Below, piece by piece: positions 16,273 through 24,229 of a DNA stretch of 64,000 nucleotides. The stretch is from Anaerolineae bacterium (lineage in GTDB: Bacteria; Chloroflexota; Anaerolineae; 4572-78; J111), in NCBI GenBank assembly GCA_023151115.1, contig JAKLJP010000002.1:310001-374000 (forward strand), written 5' to 3'. The translations under genes were made by a program, and so were the position numbers. Below the pieces are notes generated by a model that saw nothing but the letters and a program-made list of their open reading frames with translations, was not told where the DNA came from and did no database searches. Positions within the stretch are counted from its first letter, which is position 1, and every line of letters starts with the position of its first letter.

Positions 16273-17100
16273 TTATGAGCGAGCGCAGCGAAATCCATCG
16301 AGATCGTTGCGGCCAGGGAAAGCCCAGAAACGATTAGCTGCTCGGACAGCGCGGGTATCAACCCCCCAGGCCCCGCCTCGTAGAACACGGGTAGTACCCG
16401 TTGCCGGGCCTGGCGGATTTTCTGTCGGGGACTGGGCGTAATAGTTCTGGCTGTAGCGGTCTGCTACCCATTCCCAGGTATTGCCGGCCATATCCAGTGC
16501 GCCATAGGGACTGGCTCCGGCAGGGTACTGGCCGACCTCGGTTGTATCGCCGACCTGGCGATTAAAGTTCAATAAATCAGAGTTGGGGGGCGTATTACCC
16601 CAAGGATAGAGCCGGCCATCGTCGCCCCGAGCAGCTTTCTCCCATTCGGCCTCGGTGGGCAATCGTCGGCCTGCCCAGGCGCAATATGCTTGCGCTTGAA
16701 ACCAGGTTACACCTATAACAGGATGGTTAGCATAGTGGTCCGGGCCGTATCGCGCCGAGTGTTGTGGCTCGGTACAGCCGCCGGCTTCAACACAGCGCCG
16801 GTACATAATATTTGTCACTTCAGTCTGATCAATCCAATAAGCCTCGAGGTAAACAGCGTGCTGAGGTTTCTCGTCGTCATCGGTCTCTTCATCGGCTTCG
16901 CTGCTGCCCATCAGAAATTCACCCGCCGGCACAAAGACCATCTTCATCTTGTCAATTTCTTCGAGTGGCGCTGTCTCCAAAGTTGGGGTAGCAAGTAGGG
17001 AAGTGAGGGTAGAGGGCGAAGGCGTATTTGATAAGGTTTGACAGGCCGTTAATGAAATTAGTACCCAGAGGATGATGGGAAGAGGTATTCTACACCGCAT
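16273..17100 (-). CDS. FGE/SUMF1-domain lipoprotein
   Basis: This 275-residue protein has a lipoprotein signal ending LTAC at about residue 20, a short Ser/Thr-rich linker, then a formylglycine-generating-enzyme-like domain from about residue 50 to the end. Motifs are FVPAGEFLMGSS, YWIDQTEVTNIMYRRCV, HPVIGVTWFQAQAYCAWAG, RLPTEAEWEKAARG, LDMAGNTWEWVADRY, RVLRGGAWG and DLDGFRCA. True FGEs oxidise sulfatase cysteines, but many bacterial members have other or no enzyme activity. Being exported and without a sulfatase nearby, this one more likely binds or modifies something at the cell surface. It lies between livH and a second SsuC-type permease on the same strand. Confidence 0.85.
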   Translation of the reverse strand: MRCRIPLPIILWVLISLTACQTLSNTPSPSTLTSLLATPTLETAPLEEIDKMKMVFVPAGEFLMGSSEADEETDDDEKPQHAVYLEAYWIDQTEVTNIMYRRCVEAGGCTEPQHSARYGPDHYANHPVIGVTWFQAQAYCAWAGRRLPTEAEWEKAARGDDGRLYPWGNTPPNSDLLNFNRQVGDTTEVGQYPAGASPYGALDMAGNTWEWVADRYSQNYYAQSPTENPPGPATGTTRVLRGGAWGVDTRAVRAANRFWAFPGRNDLDGFRCARS

Positions 17101-17221
17101 CTATCCAATTTATAGTTGGTTTCCCTTCAAGAGATGACGTGGAATCTCGTGCTTATTTTAAGGGTGGCCCCATTTAAGTAGCCGAAATAATAATCAAAAA
17201 GGACCATTTTAGCAAGTTCTA

Positions 17222-18088
17222 CTATATCTCGGCAGGGCGATGATGGATAAAGATTTTTTCCAGAATGATAATGACAAAGAAAAACGCCATACCCGCCAGA
17301 GAAGCAATCAAAATGCTGGCCCACAATTTCTCAGGGCCGGTGGCGTAATATTGATTAAAATTAAGAATGGCCCGGCCCAGCCCATCGGCGATGCCTGAAG
17401 GAAGTTCGCCGATAATAGCTCCCACCACACTGGCCGTCGCCGATACCTTGAGGGCGGTGAAGATATAGGGCAAGGCCGCCGGCACCCGCAATTTCCACAA
17501 TACTTGCCAGGGTGTGGCTGCGTAAGAACGCATCAACTCTACCGCCGTTGGCTGGGGTGAAAGCAGGCCGCGCAGGGTATTAATGGTAACAGGAAAAAAG
17601 GTGAGATAGGCGGCAATAATAGCGACTGAAAACCAATTACCGCCGAGCCAAATGACCACCATCGGGGCAATTGCCAGGAGGGGTACGGTTTGCGAAGCAA
17701 CAACATAGGGCAATAAACCGCGTTCCAGCAGGGACGAATGGGCAAAGATGACGCCTAAAATGAAGCCTAATATCCCGCCCAACAGAAAACCGACCACAGC
17801 TTCTTGCAGGGTAAAGAGTGAAGCGCGGGCGAGAATCGTCAACAGCATCTCATCGCCGCCGCGCCGGGGTGGCTCAAATAAAGTGCCTACAATTTCGGTC
17901 AGGGGCGGCATAGAGCGGTCGTCGGCGCTGATAGGCATAGCAATTTTGCACAGGCCAAAATTTTGGCACAACATGCCCGGCGCCCGTTCGCTGCCCACTT
18001 TTACCTCGGCCGTACCGCGCAGGTATTTTCCGCCCGGTGCAGCCAGGAGTTTGTAACCCTGCCACACCAGCGCCAGCAGCCCTACCAC
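17222..18088 (-). CDS. Second SsuC-type ABC permease, start uncertain
   Basis: This 288-residue BPD_transp_1 permease has the coupling loop VELMRSYAATPWQVLWKLRV followed by PAALPYIFTALKVSATASVV, close to that of the permease at 9860. An insertion of about 60 residues with two Cys (MLCQNFGLCKI) follows the first helix and should be extracytoplasmic. The first legal start is a GTG that cuts into the first hydrophobic helix. The frame continues upstream with sensible sequence (SFKLPDWTRSVLYFFL) to TGA at 18185-18187, with no ATG, GTG or TTG. An ATC at 18179-18181 lies 8 bases after AGAGG. Either a rare start or a sequence error is possible. There is no ATPase or binding protein of its own, so it may share those at 7229-11574. 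Confidence 0.85.
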   Translation of the reverse strand: MVGLLALVWQGYKLLAAPGGKYLRGTAEVKVGSERAPGMLCQNFGLCKIAMPISADDRSMPPLTEIVGTLFEPPRRGGDEMLLTILARASLFTLQEAVVGFLLGGILGFILGVIFAHSSLLERGLLPYVVASQTVPLLAIAPMVVIWLGGNWFSVAIIAAYLTFFPVTINTLRGLLSPQPTAVELMRSYAATPWQVLWKLRVPAALPYIFTALKVSATASVVGAIIGELPSGIADGLGRAILNFNQYYATGPEKLWASILIASLAGMAFFFVIIILEKIFIHHRPAEI

Positions 18089-18263
18089 TAAGAAAAAGTA
18101 GAGGACCGAGCGAGTCCAATCCGGTAGTTTGAAAGATGAGGCAACACTGCCTCTTTTGGCAACTTCAACTTGAGTCGCGATGGTTCAGCCTCTATTCATG
18201 CATCGGTTTGAAAGTGGCGACATTTTAGCACAACCTACCGCTTGATGCAATCATTATGACGGT

Positions 18264-19169
18264 TTAAACCAAGTTTAAGATTTGCACGTCGGGTTTTAGT
18301 TTTAATTCTTTGACCAGCCCGGACAATTCAGCATCGGTCAACGCCCGGCCTTTGTCTGCGTAAGCAATCAGAGCTGCTTCCAAAACATTGGTCCCAAAGG
18401 AGCGTCCCTCAATTCGGGGTGTACTGGTGACAAGATACGATACACCCCGCGCCTGCATCAATTCAAGATCATGGGTGGTCGTGGTGTTGGTGATAATAAC
18501 CTTGCCGTTCATATCAAGCGGCATATGCCGGCGAATATATTGAAAATCACCGGCAATGACCGGGCCATAGTGAAACCATTTTTCATACTTTGGCACATTT
18601 TCCTCTTGATTTTGGCCGGTCGGGTAAAGCATGCTGATTGGCATCAGTCCAACCACAGGCATGAGGATGGCTGCCAGCCGGCGCAATCGAGCCAGCCCGT
18701 AGACAGGAAAGGGCAGGCCTAACCCGAACATCAGATCGCAAAATACCAGATCAAATCCGGCTTGATGCAGCGACTCGGCCATACCGTAGCGGTCTGCGGC
18801 CACAGGCATCATGGCTTTGCGGGGAACAATCGGCTGGCGGAAGCAAGGCTCGGCCAGTTGGAAAATGTTTCGCTCCAGGGTCAACTTCAGGCCCCGCCCG
18901 TCGGTGTAGGGGGTCTGTTTCACGTCTTTGACTAAGTTAAGCCCAGAGCGGAGCGGATAATTCTTGTTGGCCACCCGGACATAAAGTTCGACTCCACCCA
19001 CGCCAAAAGCGGCCACTTTACCATCCATTTCGGCAAAAAGCGCCCTGGCTCTTTTTTCATCCCCATTGCAGCCAATCCGTTCCAGGATAATCGTTTCTTG
19101 ACCTAATTGAAACTCAACCTTCTTATCGCGGCTGGAACTGCCCAAACTTATACTTACGACGTGTTTCAT
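18264..19169 (-). CDS. Conserved protein of the family often labelled quinate 5-dehydrogenase
   Basis: This 301-residue cytoplasmic protein starts MKHVVSISLGSSSRDKK. It shows GVGGVELYVRVANK, KDVKQTPYTDGRGLKLTLE, PVAADRYGMAESLHQAGFD, FCDLMFGLGLP, LYPTGQNQEENVPKYEKW, IAGDFQYIRRHMP, KVIITNTTTTHD and EGRSFGTNVLEAALIA. I recall this family from Firmicutes and Chloroflexi under the automatic name quinate 5-dehydrogenase, for which I know no experimental proof. No clear Rossmann GxGxxG is visible. The upstream part of the frame begins with TTG and runs into AT-rich DNA, so the internal ATG is preferred. It is separated from its neighbours on both sides and probably monocistronic. Confidence 0.7.
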   Translation of the reverse strand: MKHVVSISLGSSSRDKKVEFQLGQETIILERIGCNGDEKRARALFAEMDGKVAAFGVGGVELYVRVANKNYPLRSGLNLVKDVKQTPYTDGRGLKLTLERNIFQLAEPCFRQPIVPRKAMMPVAADRYGMAESLHQAGFDLVFCDLMFGLGLPFPVYGLARLRRLAAILMPVVGLMPISMLYPTGQNQEENVPKYEKWFHYGPVIAGDFQYIRRHMPLDMNGKVIITNTTTTHDLELMQARGVSYLVTSTPRIEGRSFGTNVLEAALIAYADKGRALTDAELSGLVKELKLKPDVQILNLV

Positions 19170-19458
19170 AGAATAAATCGCTTTTGCAAAAAGTGGGTAA
19201 CAATAATTCAAATATTAGAGTTATGCTACAATAATCCCTAAATTACTATCTTATCAAGTGAAAAGTGGGTTAAAAATTTATTTCAATGTGAACGGTTAAG
19301 GGTGTGGAAAGTTATAATCCTTTCTTAGAACTATAACTGCTTATAATTCTAAAAACTAAAATTATAATTTGTGGGGATATATTCTAATAAAACACTAAAA
19401 TAAGTTATAATAATCCTAAAGGTAAGCAGAAAAATGTGAAAAGTGGGATAGATTGTGA
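19170..19458. other. AT-rich gap with three AAAAGTGGG copies and TAATCC words
   Basis: No open frame is credible here. AAAAGTGGG occurs at 19189-19197, 19261-19269 and 19439-19447, always on the plus strand. Between them TTATAATCC-like words recur (19312-19320, about 19341, about 19372 and 19405-19417). The composition resembles that of the gap at 4217-4440, which carries the same nonamer. It may be a binding region for an unknown protein. Confidence 0.5.
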
Positions 19459-20223
19459 TTACGGTTCAATTTCGGCAACTGAGTTGAAAACTCGATTGGG
19501 CCGATAAGGGAAATTGGTAATCATATCCGGTCGAGTTACCCCGGTTAAAACTAGAATGGTTTCTAACCCACTTTCCAAACCCATTTTTATGTCCGTATCC
19601 ATCCGGTCGCCAACCATAAAGGTATTTTCAGAATGTTCGCCTAAATAGCGCAGCGCCGAACGCATCATCAGGGGGTTAGGTTTGCCCACAAAATAAGGAG
19701 CGAAGCCGGTTGCCTTTTCGATAAGGGCGGCTACTGCGCCACAGGCAGGGGTCAAACCGATTTCGGTCGGGCCGGAGGGGTCGGGGTTGGTGGCGATAAA
19801 GGGCGTCCCCGCCCAAATCAATTGGGTGGCGCGAATAATTTTATCGTAAGGGTAGGATTCGGTTTCGCCCAAAATCACGTAATCAGGCTTGTAATCGGTG
19901 AGGGTATAACCGACATCGGTCAAAGCCTGGTATAGTCCAATATCGCCCAACACATAAGCCGATCCGTGAGGTTTTTGGGATTGGACAAATGCGGCTGTAG
20001 CCATCGCGCTGCTAAAAATCTGCTGGATGCCAATATTAATCCCCGCCGATTGCAATCGGTGGTGTAAATCGGTGGGGGTGTAGCGAGAATTGTTGGTTAG
20101 AACAAGGTACTTATGTTCACCGGCAATCAACCGTTCGATAAATTCAGCCGCACCGGGGATGGGATTTTGCCCCTGCACCAGAACTCCATCCATATCAATC
20201 AAGTACGTTTTTTTGCTATTCAT
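19459..20223 (-). CDS. HAD-IIA family phosphatase (NagD-like)
   Basis: The HAD-superfamily phosphatase of the NagD/p-nitrophenylphosphatase group has 254 residues from the chosen start. Motif I is LIDMDGVLVQG, motif II LVLTNNS, the C2 cap follows, and motif III/IV region is VGKPNPLMMRSALRYL and FMVGDRMDTDIKMG. It hydrolyses phosphate esters of small metabolites in the cytoplasm, substrate unknown. The frame is open further upstream into the preceding gene, but the ATG giving MNSKKTYLIDMDG has AGGAAG before it and matches family length. It begins 23 bases after the LysM/M23 peptidase gene, so the two are probably co-transcribed. Confidence 0.9.
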   Translation of the reverse strand: MNSKKTYLIDMDGVLVQGQNPIPGAAEFIERLIAGEHKYLVLTNNSRYTPTDLHHRLQSAGINIGIQQIFSSAMATAAFVQSQKPHGSAYVLGDIGLYQALTDVGYTLTDYKPDYVILGETESYPYDKIIRATQLIWAGTPFIATNPDPSGPTEIGLTPACGAVAALIEKATGFAPYFVGKPNPLMMRSALRYLGEHSENTFMVGDRMDTDIKMGLESGLETILVLTGVTRPDMITNFPYRPNRVFNSVAEIEP

Positions 20224-20246
20224 TATACTTCCTATCAACTTTCCAG

Positions 20247-21539
20247 TTACGGAATTGACTGTTGGACCCATTGCAACGGCTCGACGGCAATTCCATTTAA
20301 CCGCATTTCCCAATGCAAGTGAGCCCCCGTTGCCAAGCCTGTATCACCAATAAAGCCAATTAGCTGGCCCTGTTTCACCTCTTGCCCCACCGCCACAATA
20401 AGCTGGCTTTGATGCCAGTAACCACTAAACAAACCCAGGCCGTGGTCAAGCAGGACGGCATTTCCGCGCACGGCTAATTTTTCGGCCAGCACAATTTTCC
20501 CCGCCGCCGGAGCATAAATGGGTTTGCCGACATCGCCGCCAAAATCGGTTCCGGCGTGAAAGGTCAATTCGCTGCCGCCGTTATAATTCCGCCGGGTGCC
20601 AAAATTGCTGGTAACTCGCAAACTGTCCAGCCCGACCGGATACCAAAAGGCCCCCTGCCAGTAGGGCTGCGGCGATACCTGGGACCATAGGTTGTCCAAC
20701 TTTTCCTGCTCTACCCGGATGAGTTCGGGGTCGAGTAACCCTCCTCGTTCAGGGTCAACCTGGATGTTTTCCTGTCCGTAAGGGCCTTCAACCACTCTGA
20801 CTTCCTTAAGGAGAGTCACTTGTGAACCATTGGGTAGGTTAGCAGTGATTTTTATAGGATAAACATTCGGTTCAGTCATCGCGTGAATAGCCGCAATGCC
20901 CCAAAATTGTCCATTACCGCTATCCCTAAAGAGAATAGGTCGCCCTTCAAAATCGCCGCTGAGCGTTGCTGTTGTCGCTAATTTTACCCTGATAACCAGG
21001 GTGCGCCCTTGAATAATGGTTGGTTCGGAAAGTTCGACGGCGGCAAAGGGCGCGGCCAGGGTTTCTGGGGTGGGGGGAATGGTGCCGGGAATCTGGAGGG
21101 TTTGTCCCACTTGCAGCAAGTCGGGATTGGCTAAATGGTTAGTCAGGATGATTGTTTCCAGCGAAACGCCATAGGCGGCGGCAATCGTAAAAAGGGTTTC
21201 GCCGGGCTGAACCGTGTGGGTTTGGTCAACTCGACCGGGCGATAGAGCAGGCGGAGCAGCCGTTACTTGCCGGGAAACAGCCGGCAAGACAAGTTGTTGG
21301 CCGGGGAAAAGAAGGTTCACGTTTGATAAACGGTTTGCCAGCGCAATCTCTGTGGGTAACAGATTAAACCGGCGGGCAATCGCGTTGAGGGTATCGCCCG
21401 GCTGAACTGTATAAACAAAGGTTCCCTGTTGTTGCCTGTTTCCTTCTTGGGCCGCAGTTGGCCTTGCCAACACGCTGGAACCAAAAACCAGAAGCCCCAA
21501 AACAACAGCTACTTTCATAAAGTTCTTGACTGATTTCAT
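20247..21539 (-). CDS. Exported LysM and M23 peptidase (murein hydrolase-like)
   Basis: This 430-residue protein has a signal peptide (VAVVLGLLVFGSSVLARPTAA), two LysM domains at about 42-86 (YTVQPGDTLNAIARRF) and 108-151 (HTVQPGETLFTIAAAYG), a beta-rich linker, and a C-terminal M23 domain from about 300. The M23 zinc motifs are FHAGTDFGG (HxxxD) and TGAHLHWEM (HxH). The third conserved site reads SGYWHQS instead of YGH. It should bind and cut peptidoglycan cross-links outside the membrane, or act as a binding scaffold. It heads a two-gene unit with the HAD phosphatase and lies after a terminator at 21603-21636. Confidence 0.92.
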   Translation of the reverse strand: MKSVKNFMKVAVVLGLLVFGSSVLARPTAAQEGNRQQQGTFVYTVQPGDTLNAIARRFNLLPTEIALANRLSNVNLLFPGQQLVLPAVSRQVTAAPPALSPGRVDQTHTVQPGETLFTIAAAYGVSLETIILTNHLANPDLLQVGQTLQIPGTIPPTPETLAAPFAAVELSEPTIIQGRTLVIRVKLATTATLSGDFEGRPILFRDSGNGQFWGIAAIHAMTEPNVYPIKITANLPNGSQVTLLKEVRVVEGPYGQENIQVDPERGGLLDPELIRVEQEKLDNLWSQVSPQPYWQGAFWYPVGLDSLRVTSNFGTRRNYNGGSELTFHAGTDFGGDVGKPIYAPAAGKIVLAEKLAVRGNAVLLDHGLGLFSGYWHQSQLIVAVGQEVKQGQLIGFIGDTGLATGAHLHWEMRLNGIAVEPLQWVQQSIP

Positions 21540-21602
21540 ATTATGTCGCCCAAGTAAGATTACTTATATTTTAACCATAACGGCAAAATGCGCTAGTAGA
21601 AA

Positions 21603-21636
21603 AAAGAAAACCGCCCCTTTGGGCGGTTTTCTTTTG
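21603..21636 (-). terminator. Rho-independent terminator
   Basis: AAAAGAAAACCGCCC pairs perfectly with GGGCGGTTTTCTTTT around a 4-base loop. On the minus strand it follows the 21668-22090 gene and ends in a T-rich run. It separates the unknown gene pair from the LysM/M23 gene. Confidence 0.88.
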
Positions 21637-21667
21637 AGGTATAGCGCATAGTTGACGATATTAGCAC

Positions 21668-22090
21668 TTAAACCGACGTATTGACGGGTCGGATACCATC
21701 ATAAACCTGATGCCCGCCAATAGTACGCAGGATGAGTTCAGGCGTTTTTTTGTGTAACATTTCATAAATTTCTAAGGACGTTAAAGGAGTATTGTCGTTG
21801 GCGATAAAAAGGCGGAAGATGGAACGAGTCAAGGGTAAACTGTCATCAATAAAATTGGGTTGTTGACCGCAATGGGTTTGAATAATATGCCAGAGCATAT
21901 CTATTTGAAAAACCTCACCCGTTTCTGGATTGACCCAATCAAAGGTTTGGTTTTCGGTTGGGTGAAGATTTTTGGCCTCTGGGCAGAGATGACCCTGTAA
22001 ATACGCGCCCAAACTTTGGCGCTGTTTCCGCCACCAGGCAAAATCTATATGAAATTTTGTCTCAAGGGTTGGTTTTATATATTTGGCCAT
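21668..22090 (-). CDS. Conserved-looking hypothetical protein (140 residues)
   Basis: I do not recognise this protein. It is soluble, with no signal or membrane segment, and has many aromatic and His residues (KFHIDFAWWRKQRQSLGAYL, MLWHIIQTHCGQQ). Its centre reads NQTFDWVNPETGEVFQIDML, and its C-terminal half (TPLTSLEIYEMLHKKTPELI and ILRTIGG) resembles a winged-helix fold. It starts 20 bases after the stop of the larger unknown gene, so the two form an operon ending at the terminator 21603-21636. The two proteins probably work together in a DNA- or RNA-related task, but this is a guess. Confidence 0.6.
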   Translation of the reverse strand: MAKYIKPTLETKFHIDFAWWRKQRQSLGAYLQGHLCPEAKNLHPTENQTFDWVNPETGEVFQIDMLWHIIQTHCGQQPNFIDDSLPLTRSIFRLFIANDNTPLTSLEIYEMLHKKTPELILRTIGGHQVYDGIRPVNTSV

Positions 22091-22110
22091 AGCTCAAGAA
22101 AGTTTTCCTG

Positions 22111-23709
22111 CTAATCTCGAAGATTGGGATCGTAAATCCAGTAGCCATTCTTCATGGGAATAAAGCAGCGGTGGCTCACCAGCTCCTGGAAAATTGTACC
22201 CGGCGCTGCCCGCCGGACCACGTTGACCGCACTGTAAAGCGTTTTGGCGTGGACGGTACTCTGTGGGTTGAGCTTGGACAACTCTGGAAATACCTGGCAG
22301 AGAATATCATAAATGGACAGCTTTTTTTCTGAGGCGTTTAGCCAAAGCGCATCTATTTGAGCCTGGTTTGACTCGCCAATAATCATAAGTTCATCATATT
22401 TGCAATTAATGGCTTCTTTGCTCATCTGGAAAACCAGCTTGTTGCCGCTGACACTAGCCGTCCGGACCCAATCACGTTGGGAGCGCATCGCCTGGTAGTC
22501 CACAATAACCCGCATGGGATTGTCGGTACGTTTGATATTGATATAAGCCCCTACCGGCAGTTTATTTTTGTTGTACCATTCATCCAAACCAAAAACATAT
22601 TTATCGTTCAGGACAGTCCAGCCGGGAAAGGTGTTGCCGGTACGACCATCAACAAATTCAAAAAGGACCGGGTTGTAATGGCTGCTGGGAAAGAGCGTTT
22701 CCGTTTTGGGGGTCAGGGGCAGCGTCCCCACCCGCCGATGGGGGTAATTGAGCACAATTGTCACACTTTGCGGGTTGGGATCAACAGGCGAAAGATGCTC
22801 AACCGGCGTTGCTTCATCGTCAATTTCGGTCAATAACGCCAGCAAATCTTCATCAAACAAATCAATATCGTAAGATTGATTACTATCCAACTGTAGACGG
22901 CGGGGGGTATGATGCGCTTCCGGAGGTTCAATCCGTTCCAAATACCACAATACTTGTCCGGTTGGCCCTACATCATCAAACCGCTCATCATTGGCCAGCC
23001 GGTAGCTCACCGAGAAACGTAGCGTGTCGGTAATATCTTTACCTTCGGCCAGGCCCATTTGTTCAATCAGCGCGTCAACGCTTAAGGGGCCATTGTTAAT
23101 ATCAATGGCAGCATCAGCAATATTAAATAAACCCTCATGAAAGTCCGGCAGCAGATCACGCAAGAAATAGTACTCGTGAAACTTTACAAAGTCGTTACTG
23201 TTTTTAAGAGCAGCTTCAACTTTGGGACGGATAAACTCAAGATAGGTCTGGTAAATTTCTTCGGGAGGCATTAACCCTTGCAAACTGGCCAGACTCTGGT
23301 TGGTATCTAAATTAAGCGGATGGGGATGGTCAAAATTAGCCGCAAACTCGTGGGTAGGGCTGCCATTGGCAAAGCTTACCTCGATAACCGTAAACGTGCC
23401 ATGAATCGGGTGATGGCCCTGGCGAGTCGTTTTAACCGTACCAACGGCAAAATCCAAATGAGGAAAAACTACTTGCTCACCAACGGCATAGCTTTCTTTG
23501 GGTTGATACAGTTTTCCCTGTTGAAATTCACTCCGGGCCGCTAATTCCTCGGCCTGGTACTGGCGTTTTACCAGGGCCAAAGCAATTTCGTCAAGGGTAA
23601 AGACGCGGTTATTTTCTAAAATTTGGTTATATATAAATTCTAAATCTTTGCTGTTAACTGTAAACTGGCCTTGCCAATAGGCCGGGGTCTGAGTTTTGCG
23701 CTGAACCAA
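22111..23709 (-). CDS. Large hypothetical protein (532 residues), partner of the 21668 gene
   Basis: No family was recognised. There is no signal or membrane segment. Residues about 20-60 (DLEFIYNQILENNRVFTLDE, IALALVKRQ) look like a winged helix. Residues about 95-130 (YAVGEQVVFPHLDFAVGTVK) look like a small beta-barrel of the SH3/KOW kind. The C-terminal 90 residues (SIYDILCQVFPELSKL to GYWIYDPNLRD) again resemble a winged-helix module. The only start is a TTG, preceded by AGAGGA with about 10 bases of spacing. Together with the next gene it forms a two-gene operon transcribed away from a predicted small RNA. Confidence 0.6.
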   Translation of the reverse strand: MVQRKTQTPAYWQGQFTVNSKDLEFIYNQILENNRVFTLDEIALALVKRQYQAEELAARSEFQQGKLYQPKESYAVGEQVVFPHLDFAVGTVKTTRQGHHPIHGTFTVIEVSFANGSPTHEFAANFDHPHPLNLDTNQSLASLQGLMPPEEIYQTYLEFIRPKVEAALKNSNDFVKFHEYYFLRDLLPDFHEGLFNIADAAIDINNGPLSVDALIEQMGLAEGKDITDTLRFSVSYRLANDERFDDVGPTGQVLWYLERIEPPEAHHTPRRLQLDSNQSYDIDLFDEDLLALLTEIDDEATPVEHLSPVDPNPQSVTIVLNYPHRRVGTLPLTPKTETLFPSSHYNPVLFEFVDGRTGNTFPGWTVLNDKYVFGLDEWYNKNKLPVGAYINIKRTDNPMRVIVDYQAMRSQRDWVRTASVSGNKLVFQMSKEAINCKYDELMIIGESNQAQIDALWLNASEKKLSIYDILCQVFPELSKLNPQSTVHAKTLYSAVNVVRRAAPGTIFQELVSHRCFIPMKNGYWIYDPNLRD

Positions 23710-23871
23710 GATGAGGTATTCCTCTAAAAAATTTGGAGATTATGATTTCTGCCAAACGGCAATATCAAATTATACTCTTATTGAGAAGGCTTGACAAATT
23801 GCGAATATTCTTGCTTGTTTAGCGGGTCGACCGGCGCTTGGTAGATCATCAAATGGTCATTTTTATGAAGC
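23710..23871. other. Gene-free upstream region of the 22111 gene
   Basis: The 162 bases between the predicted RNA terminator and the TTG start hold no open frame. They contain AGAGGA before the start codon and must contain the promoter of the unknown gene pair, but I see no convincing -35/-10 pair. Confidence 0.4.
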
Positions 23872-24080
23872 AAAAAAAAGACACTCACTTGGGAGGGAGT
23901 GAGTGTCTTTTCCTCTCAGGGTCGGGTGGGGTCGCTTTCCCTGAGAAATCCTGTCGCATCGGCAAAATAAATCTTGGGGAAGATTTTTCCAGCGTCAGTC
24001 AGGCCGATAATTTTTAGAAGAGGCTTTTGGCTGTGGGTGCAGCCGTAAATGGGAGGGTTTCGACGCAACAGGCTTAATTG
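23872..24080 (-). ncRNA. Predicted structured small RNA of about 210 nt
   Basis: Three signals agree on the minus strand. A promoter (CTGACT, 17 bases, TATAGT) lies just upstream at 24086-24114. A strong Rho-independent terminator ends the unit: AAAAGACACTCACT pairs with AGTGAGTGTCTTTT at 23876-23911, followed by T8. Between them a 12-pair stem with two G-U pairs joins 24061-24072 to 23950-23961. It encloses two hairpins (GGCTG/CAGCC and AAATCTT/AAGATTT). A 7-pair hairpin (23915-23921 with 23939-23945) precedes the terminator. No open frame is present. I tested by eye for SRP RNA, RNase P, tmRNA, 6S and common riboswitches and saw no match. An unknown regulatory RNA is the best reading. A long attenuated leader is less likely because it ends before the next gene. 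Confidence 0.55.
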
Positions 24081-24085
24081 CTACC

Positions 24086-24114
24086 ACTATAACATGCATG
24101 CTCATTTGAGTCAG
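24086..24114 (-). promoter_or_regulatory. Sigma-70-like promoter of the predicted RNA
   Basis: On the minus strand CTGACT (24109-24114) and TATAGT (24086-24091) are 17 bases apart. The predicted start is near 24079-24081, at the foot of the RNA structure. Confidence 0.55.
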
Positions 24115-24229
24115 TAAATTTATCGTAAATTTTTTTTGATTGCCTGAATCAGCCGGTTTGCCCCGCCTATGGTAAAATGCTACATTGATTTACAGCGCAC
24201 AAAATTTTCAGGGAAGGTTCATTTGTATC

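Noticed and set aside
19170..19458. AT-rich repeats as a replication origin
   Set aside because: No TTATCCACA-type DnaA boxes, and no dnaA, dnaN or parAB genes nearby.
20224..20313. An upstream start for the HAD phosphatase
   Set aside because: It would overlap the LysM/M23 gene by about 67 bases and add residues the family lacks. ATG 20223 has AGGAAG before it.
24050..24072. GGTTTCGACGC on the plus strand, similar to the tmRNA 5' motif
   Set aside because: There is no tag-peptide frame and no tRNA-like 3' half, and the surrounding promoter and terminator point to a minus-strand RNA.
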